Positions 57,416 through 64,000 of a stretch of DNA of 64,000 bases are shown in pieces. A program made the translations under genes and the position numbers. The notes below the pieces were generated by a model. That model was not told the origin of the DNA and did no database searches. It was given only the letters and a program-made list of their open reading frames with translations. The number at the start of each line of letters is the position of its first letter. Position 1 is the stretch's first letter. Source of the stretch: Poa pratensis (Eukaryota > Streptophyta > Magnoliopsida > Poales > Poaceae); NCBI GenBank assembly GCA_947311845.1, contig CAMZMU010000020.1, forward strand, positions 34,363,946 through 34,427,945, in the 5' to 3' direction.

Positions 57416-58896
57416 TGATACGTCTCAAACGTATCTATAATTTCTGATGTTCCATGTTGATATTATACCAATTGTTACATGTTTTATATACACTTCATAG
57501 CATTTTTATGCATTTTCTGGGACTAACCTATTAACAAGATGCCACAGTGCCAGTTCCTGTTTTCTGCTGTTTTTGTATTCCAGAAAAGCTAGTCTGGAAA
57601 TATTCTCGGAATTGGACGAAACTTGGACAGAACCTCCTATTTTTCCAACACGTACACGGAGTCCAAGGAGAGACGGAGGGGGCCACGAGCCAGCCACACC
57701 ATGGGGGCGCGGCCCCCCTCTGCCGCGCGTGGGGTGGTGTGGGCCCCACGGGCGTCTCCAGCCGCCGCCCTTTCGCCTATTTATTCATCTTCACGGAAAA
57801 CCCTACACACCCGAGCCATTATCCACGAAAAGTTCCAGAGACGCCGCCGCCGTCAACCCTAGCTCGGGAGGGTTCAGAAGCTCTTCCCGGCACCCTGCTT
57901 GATGGTTGTCTTCTCCACTTGTGCCATCATGTTTAGATCTTGTGAGCTGCCTATCATGATCAAGATCATCTTATTGTAATGCTACATGTTGTGTTTGCTG
58001 GGATCCGATGAATATTGAATACTATGTCAAGTTGATTATCAATCTATCTTATATGTTATTTATGATCTTGCATACTTTCCGTTACTAGTAGATGCTTTGG
58101 CCAAGTAGATGCTTGTAACTCCAAGAGTTAGTATTTATGCTAGATAGTGGGTTCATGCCTCCGGTAATATGGGAGAGTGACAACAACTTCTAAGATTGTG
58201 GATGTACCGTTGCCACTAGGATAAAATAACCGATGCTTAGTTTAAGGGTGCGCCGTTAGGTCTAATGCATTTGTTTACATTACGCACATTACTTAATGCG
58301 ATTATCTGTTACTTGCAACTTATACCAACGGGGAATTCGGTATGACAACCTGGAGGTGGATTATTATTCATAGACGCTATTGGATAACGGTCTATGTATT
58401 TTGTCGTAATGCCCACATGAATATCATAGTAATCATCATGTTATATATATGCATTGTCATGCGCTCAATATTTGTCAATTGCCCAGCTGTAATTTGTTCA
58501 CCCAGCATGTTAGTTATCTTTTATGGAGAGGCACCACCAGTGAACTGTGGACCCCGGTCCATTCTTTTACACTGATAATACAACCAACTGCAAACATTGT
58601 TACTTTTCATTCTCTACAATTTACTACTGTTTTCCACATCATACGTTTAATCTTTTGTTTTCAGCAAGCCGGTGAGATTGACAACCTCACTGTTTCGTTG
58701 GGGCAAAGTAGTTTGATTGTGTTGTGTGCAGGTTCCACGTCAGCGCGCCACTGACAACCTTCAGAAGTGATTTCTTGCTCCTACTGGTTCGATTAAACCT
58801 TGGTTTCATACTGAGGGAAACTGCTGCTACACTGTTTCATACCTTCCTCTTGGGGTCTCCCAACGAACGTGTGATCCACGTCATCACACGCCCTAG

Positions 58897-59214
58897 CCCA
58901 TTCAAAACGGACTGCAGGAAACATGACTTTTGGGTGTCTTCGTATGTGGGACGGATGGGGCGATCCTGAAGGTCTGAGGATGAGAGCATGTCCGCTCAGG
59001 TGCTGGAGACATGTCCGCCTCTATTGTAATGCTGATCTAGCATCGCCCCCAAACGGCCTACCCTATATAGTTTTTGCCTACTTTTATCAATGTATTCATA
59101 TTTCTATATATATGACAACAAACTAGATTGCATAGTTTTTAACAATAACAATAATTTGAATACAGAAATAATATAACTAGTACGAGAATTCAAATGTATT
59201 GTGTGAAGTTCGAC
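58897..59214. other. flank between TIR element and Harbinger remains
   Basis: Includes GAGAGCATGTCCGCTC (about 58982), reminiscent of Harbinger ends in grasses. No gene. Confidence 0.35.
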
Positions 59215-60370
59215 TATATCATCTTATAGTTGGTGATGAGTTCCTTCTTCATGATTTTTCTGATGCATGGCGAGAAAATCAGAAAACTCCGCCGGGATGC
59301 CTTGATGTGGTCGGCAAGAGTGGCATGGTAGTCAAAATGCTGATCAAACACCATACCATCATCACACTCACTCTCCATGATTATGTTGTGCATTATAATA
59401 CAAACATTCACGACCTCCCACATTTGATGTAGTGACCATGTTTGAGCAATGTATGGGACAAAAGCAAAATAAGCTTAGACTGCACCAAATGTTTGCTTCA
59501 CATCCTTCCCGACACTCTCTTGTTTCGAGGAAAAAATGTGTTTTTTTCAGACCATCAGGGTTACAAATTTCCTTCATAAATGTCGACCAACTAAGATAGG
59601 TGCCATTGGCTAGGTAGTACCCCTGTTATATTGGTGGTCATTGATCTCATAGTTACACTTTGAAACTTGGCCTTCAACAAATTTCTGAAACAGCGGAGAG
59701 CATTGCAATATGTTTATTATGTCATTGTGAGAACGGACCATGCCGAAAAAGGAGTTTCAAATCAGCAGGTCATAATCTGCAACGTCTTTAAGTATTACAC
59801 TACATGCATGCTCCAACATGACCTTTATATTCTTTCATTCTCAATGCATATAATCGATACTCCCAAGCATCTCGGGAAATCTTCTCGCTTCACCCTGTGA
59901 CATGAGCCGATTTGCGTCTGCTGCATTTAGTGCTCTCTGATAGATCGGCCCAAACACATTCATCACCACTGCACAAAACATGTACATGGCTCTAATTTAT
60001 GTGGATTCAGACGTAGAGAGGTAGTTGTCCACAATATGTGCATCAAATCCATATGCAAGATATCGTATATTAGCAGTACATTTCTAAATAGATGAGAATC
60101 GAACTAGTCTGATGCAATCTTTTTGTAGTTGGAAGTAGGTATAATAATCCCGAACACCATACACAATGCACATAAAACACGTCCTTCGTCCTAAAGACCA
60201 CCGAAATGGAATCGCACCTCGTGTTGGTTTCGTAGAAAAATAGTCACTAAATAGCAGCACATGACCCATAGCATGGTTCTTATTTGATTGCAGCCTAGAT
60301 TTCGATCCTCCTCATTTGGTAGGGCATTCAGCTCCTCTTGCGCAACTAAACAAATGTCGAGAATTATCTA
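59215..60370 (-). pseudogene. PIF/Harbinger transposase (HARBI1-type DDE), decayed
   Basis: On the minus strand, across several frames: FHFGGL-like region, RDYYTYFQLQKDCIRLVRFS, RYLAYGFDAHIVDNYL, GRFPEMLGSIDYMH-like catalytic block (first Asp), KNIKVMLEHACS, then INDHQYNRGYYLANGTYLSW (YYLADGIYPxW motif), TFMKEICNPDG, a QESVGKDVKQTFGAV block with the family's (R/K)xxVExxFG, and CIIMHNIIMESECDDG. These are hallmark blocks of HARBI1-like transposases in correct order. Stops and frame changes are frequent, so it is dead. No paired ORF1 (Myb-like) seen next to it. Confidence 0.82.
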
Positions 60371-60990
60371 GTTCGTTTTGTCACCGACTCTGATATTGAC
60401 GTTCTCTTCTATCACTGGGAAAAACATGATCTTATCGTCACTATCCATTCATGAATCAAACAATGGAGTAATTGAAATTACAAACTATTCCACTTAGGTG
60501 AAAAAGCATCGACATCTTCCCACCAGTAGACTATGTCTTAGTCTGCAAACCTTGCAAATAAAAAATGAATCTAGTCTTTGTCCTTGTGAGAGGAGAATCA
60601 ATGTGCAGACATTCGTTGGCTAGCTCGACTCTCTTACGGGCACATGGCGGAAGAAGTCGCCGTATCTTGTGTTGTGCGGGCGTGCGTGCCTGCAACAAAA
60701 CGATCCGTCTCAAGTGGCAGGTCAACGCATGCTGTGCTAGTAGCATCTCCACTCCATCCACAGATCTCACGGCTGCACCGAGCACGTCGCCGACGACGTG
60801 AACCGGTCACCGCACACTGGCCAAGTGGACCCCACAGGTTAGTTCTACGCCCACTCGCCTCTGCGAGACGTGCAATTCCCGCGGCGCACAACGTGGGCCC
60901 ACACGTCAGACGGACACAGTCAGTCGTCGGCGCAGCAGTAGGGGATCGTCGTCGGATCGGGTCGAAACCCAACAGGTTCCCCGCGACGCT
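60371..60990. promoter_or_regulatory. upstream region of ARFRP1-like gene
   Basis: Increasingly GC-rich from 60640. CGACGACG/CCGCACAC-rich, with a weak TATA-like TTTTTATATCCCTC at 61000-61013. No separate gene supported. Confidence 0.45.
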
Positions 60991-62132
60991 TTTGCCCCTG
61001 TTTTTATATCCCTCCTTCCTCGCTGAGCAGTGCTCGCCGTCGTTGTCGTCGTCGTCGTTGCCTCGTTGGCATCAGCGAGTCAGCAGCGAGCCGAATCTCA
61101 GGGCGCCTACTCCCCCGTCCCCCTTCATCGGAGTGCTCGCTACGTCGGAGAGCCATCCGATCGAGGAACCAGCTCGGCCCCTCCTATCACTCTCTCCGGT
61201 GAGCGATCCAGATCTGCGTTAACCCTCCCCGATCTCGACCACCGCCACCAGTTTCACTTATGTTACTCGAGACATTCGTTGATTACGCGCGGCCGACTCT
61301 GCTAGTTGCTATCATCACGTAGTAGCATTTCTATTTATTTTTCTTCGGCGCGCCTTTTTATTTTACCGCGCAGTAGAACTCTTCGAATTAATGACTATGA
61401 TGCGCTAGCTTCGGAGACACCGCTGGTTCCGTTCATATGCTGGATTAGTTACTATGTGCACCTCGAATTTGGCCAATGATCGGTTCTTCTGAAGTTCTGA
61501 TGCGTTCTTGTGGTCAAAACCCATGTTTATGGGTTAAATTGGTGTTGCCGTCTCACCACCATTTTGGCAGCTAGGGGGTTCTTGCGGGTGCGCTTGGCAG
61601 ATACCGGCTGGGTAGGTTGATGGAGTGTTGTTGCTAAACCCTGATAGTGTTACAGTTGTGCTGATGATGGAGTTGCCCTTTGGGTGATTTAATACAAGTT
61701 GCATTCATCAGCATTTTGTTATTGCTGATTCCTGAATTCAGTCTCCATTTATGTGCATTTAACGACATTCGTATTTCGGACTACTGCCTTGCATGCCCGT
61801 AGTTGATTAGTGAGCTTCTGATGTATATGCCTCTGATTAATTCCCGTTGGCCTGTCGATTAGGAAGGTATATGTCTTGATTGTCATGCAAGGGAGGAGGT
61901 GTACCTATGTTGCACGTTGACTCGTTGTGGTGTCAGCAGAGCACTACTAGTGTGCTGATCACAGAATGATCCTAGTGGTGATTTTGTACGACTAGCAGTT
62001 ATCCCTTTTTGGGTTTTTATTGCAGATTAGGAGTGTCTTTTAACACAGGTTGGAATTTTCAGGGCGTGCTGCACTGGTCATAGATTGGCACTTGAGCGGT
62101 TATTTCATTGGTGAAGGAAGCCACCTAGAGCA
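60991..62132 (+). other. 5' UTR and 5' UTR intron of ARFRP1-like gene
   Basis: A pyrimidine-rich leader ends at a donor TCTCCG/GTGAGC (61198/61199); acceptor ATTTTCAG/GGCGTG at 62062/62063. The implied intron is 864 bases. The rest of the leader runs to the ATG at 62133. Inferred from splice signals. Confidence 0.6.
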
Positions 62133-63843
62133 ATGTTCTCCTTGGCCCATGGTCTATGGAAGTACATATTTAACAAGAAGGAGTTCCATGTTCTTATTCT
62201 TGGTGTTGACAAGGCTGGCAAGACAGTAAGTGCTCTAAACCTTTAAAAGATGAAATAGATAAGCTAATAATTTATTTCTACTTCTCTGTTTCAAGTTTGG
62301 ATGATCATTTTGTTACTTGGGTATTCAGCTGTTCCAAATAAATGCACTCATGGTGTTACATTGTAAAGTTTGTCAAATCTATCAAGTCTGATCCTCAATA
62401 TCTGTTAATTGATGACAGTTTCTTAGGGGAAGAGCGATTGATGATAATTTATTGTACATTCTAGCATACTATCTTTTGGTTTTATTATTTATTGATTGCA
62501 CTGACTGGAAATTGCCTAAATTTTGATTTTTTACATATTTTGAAATAGGTGTGTTATATGCAAATTGCTAGTAGTACTTGAATTTGCCCTTATATATATA
62601 TTACTACTCTATACTGGCATTCTGCATGTATCAACTTATTAAGTCCAACTTCCCTCCACCATGGACATGGTAAACTAGCCCACTATACCTTCTAGTTAAC
62701 TTCTACGTCGGCTATATTTTTAGATGTCTTCTAAGATGTGATGTCTACATTTATATGCTAACTTCTTGACAAAATATTAATATATTTCTAATATTCTACA
62801 ATTCATTATATAGACATTATTGGAAAAGGTGAAATCGACTTATTTGAAAGGGGAAGGACTTCCACCTGATCGTATTGTTCCTACTGTTGGCCTTAACATT
62901 GGACGCATTGAGGATGCAAATGCAAAGCTTATTTTCTGGGATCTGGGAGGTCAGGTAAGATTGCTAATGCATTCTTTTGGACTGAAATACCAGTGGGATA
63001 TTGGGACTCCTATTATGGTCGATTATCTGCTGACTAGGTTATTAGGTTAATTGGAGTTGCAACCTACCTGTTGTTTCAGATTTGTAGTATGTGGGGGATG
63101 TATACACTAAAATTGAACGACTATGATCTTGTAGCTTTAGGAGGTAGGCCACAGCATATGTGATACTCCTGGCGAAGTAGAACATCACAGCTTTTGCTTA
63201 TATTGTGAGTATGTGCGATCATGAATCTTTGTTGCGTATGTGGATAATGGAACAAGGGAAGGCTTCCTCCGCTTGATTACTTTTGGATCATTTTCATGTT
63301 TCCAACAGTGTACTATGCTTTGTCTGATAACGTAAAAATTAGGGAAGCATGTGATCTGGCCCATTGTTGGACCCATATCTGTTTTGTTCTTTGCCCATAT
63401 TCTGTGTGCTAGTTACTATTAGTTACACTGGTTGATACCACCTTCCATTTGTGACGGGAACTCCTTATAAGCTAATCCATACATAAATTACCACCTACCA
63501 GTGAGATTCAATTTTACCTGTTCAGATTTATGACACCCGTTGCATGCTTGCTAGGTTGGGCTACGCACGATCTGGGAAAAATATTACCAAGATGCCCATG
63601 CTATAGTATATGTTATTGATGCTGCCGCTGAATCATCATTTGAAGATGCCAAATCTGCATTGGGTAAGCTGTTTTTTTTTTCATCCGGAACTAACTACTG
63701 TATCACTGTTAGATGCACAGAATGTTCTTGTTATATTCTGAATGACATCACTGAATAGAGACCTAACATATTATTCTTCAGAAAAGGTTCTTCGCCATGA
63801 GGATCTGAAAGGGGCACCGGTCCTATTATTTGCCAACAAACAG
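62133..63843 (+). CDS. ARLB1: ARFRP1/Arl3-type small GTPase (5' exons; continues beyond window)
   Basis: Exons 62133-62225, 62814-62954, 63555-63663, 63782-63843; all GT-AG, phases agree. Start MFSLAHGLWKYIFNKKEFHV; position 2 is Phe, not the myristoylated Gly of ARFs, as in ARFRP1/Arl3. G1 GVDKAGKT; switch 1 PPDRIVPTVGLNIG; G3 WDLGGQ; then LRTIWEKYYQDAHAIVYVID; exon 4 ends at NKQ, the start of the NKxD motif. Arl3/ARFRP1 proteins act at the trans-Golgi, recruiting Arl1 and golgins. The last exons lie outside the window. No frameshift. Introns 62226-62813 and 62955-63554 hold nothing recognised. The symbol is that of the Arabidopsis relative, from memory. Confidence 0.92.
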
Positions 63844-64000
63844 GTGAAACTTCTTTTTTAACTTCGTGAAATGACCTGTGAGTTGTTTATCTCCATGTTA
63901 TGTTTTGGACCACCACAACATAATCTATGATTAAACCATTAAATAAGTGTGGTCCCTAGAGCAAAGTTAGCAGACCGATCGAAATAAGATGCTAGTGACG

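Larger units (their letters stand above)
52351..58886 (+). mobile_element. non-autonomous Ty3/gypsy element (Sabrina/Sumaya-like)
   Basis: LTRs 52351-53923 (1,573 bp) and 57416-58886 (1,471 bp) start TGATACGTCTCAAACG and end CACGTCATCA. A perfect target duplication CACGC (52346-52350, 58887-58891) proves one insertion event. The right LTR lacks about 100 bases near 57897 (left copy about 52834-52940). Inside are a primer site TGGCGCCGTTGCCGGGG, a gag-like ORF, then 2.5 kb without pol. The polypurine tract is AAGCTTGGGGATGC before 57416. Family name from memory of Triticeae elements. Confidence 0.9.
51499..58893. mobile_element. TIR DNA transposon (PIF/Harbinger-like), split by gypsy element
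   Basis: Left end GGGCGTGTTTGGTTTCCTGC; right end GCAGGAAACCAAACACG (52332-52349) completed beyond the retrotransposon as CACGCCC (58887-58893). TAG flanks both sides (51496-51498, 58894-58896). The net element is about 860 bp, without transposase. The GGGnnTGTTTGG end and 3-base duplication suggest PIF/Harbinger, whose usual duplication is TWA, so the superfamily is tentative. Confidence 0.7.

Overview
The window is nuclear DNA of a large-genome grass, most likely of the wheat/barley tribe (Triticeae). It holds about seven host genes with GT-AG introns, buried in nested LTR retrotransposons, Stowaway MITEs, PIF/Harbinger remains and a probable Helitron. I saw no bacterial genes, tRNA/rRNA genes or CRISPR array. 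Family names rest on recognised protein and terminal-repeat motifs, not on a database search.

Layout. 1-8140: 3' part of a SIRE-type Ty1/copia element (gag end, pol, spliced env-like ORF, complete 3' LTR), inserted in a decayed coding sequence (8146-8857, minus). 9840-10191: a TIR element. 10500-10713: LINE-like 3' tail. 10747-22209: probable Helitron split by a Tat-type Ty3/gypsy element (12708-21263, minus; TSD TTATA) with an antisense spliced ORF and a chimeric, mostly deleted pol. 22451-25606: chloroplast YqeH-type GTPase BPG2 (plus), convergent with a D-type cyclin (26981-28630, minus). 29869-29981: OST4 micro-gene (minus), whose probable 3.3-kb 5'UTR intron holds a SMART-like mini-retrotransposon. 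34676-35434: unassigned exon-like pieces. 36597-38837: intact PPR-DYW gene (minus). 40461-50948: a chalcone-isomerase-like fatty-acid-binding protein gene (plus); its 6.3-kb last intron contains a gene fragment, a poly(A)-tailed retroposon and an antisense non-autonomous copia element. 51499-58893: a TIR element split by a non-autonomous Ty3/gypsy element (52351-58886; TSD CACGC). 59215-60370: dead Harbinger transposase (minus). 62133-63843: first four coding exons of an ARFRP1/Arl3-type GTPase that runs off the window.

The host genes do unrelated housekeeping jobs: plastid ribosome assembly, G1/S control, N-glycosylation, organelle RNA editing, plastid fatty-acid binding and Golgi traffic. 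They form no operon-like system. The most important oddity is that BPG2, the cyclin, OST4 and several transposon ORFs are each broken by single missing bases, while splice sites and the rest of the frames are perfect. This points to consensus indel errors or very recent pseudogenisation. I did not find convincing evidence for an undescribed system; the most unusual structures are the palindrome-studded SIRE LTR and the TATA-equipped antisense spliced gene inside the Tat element.
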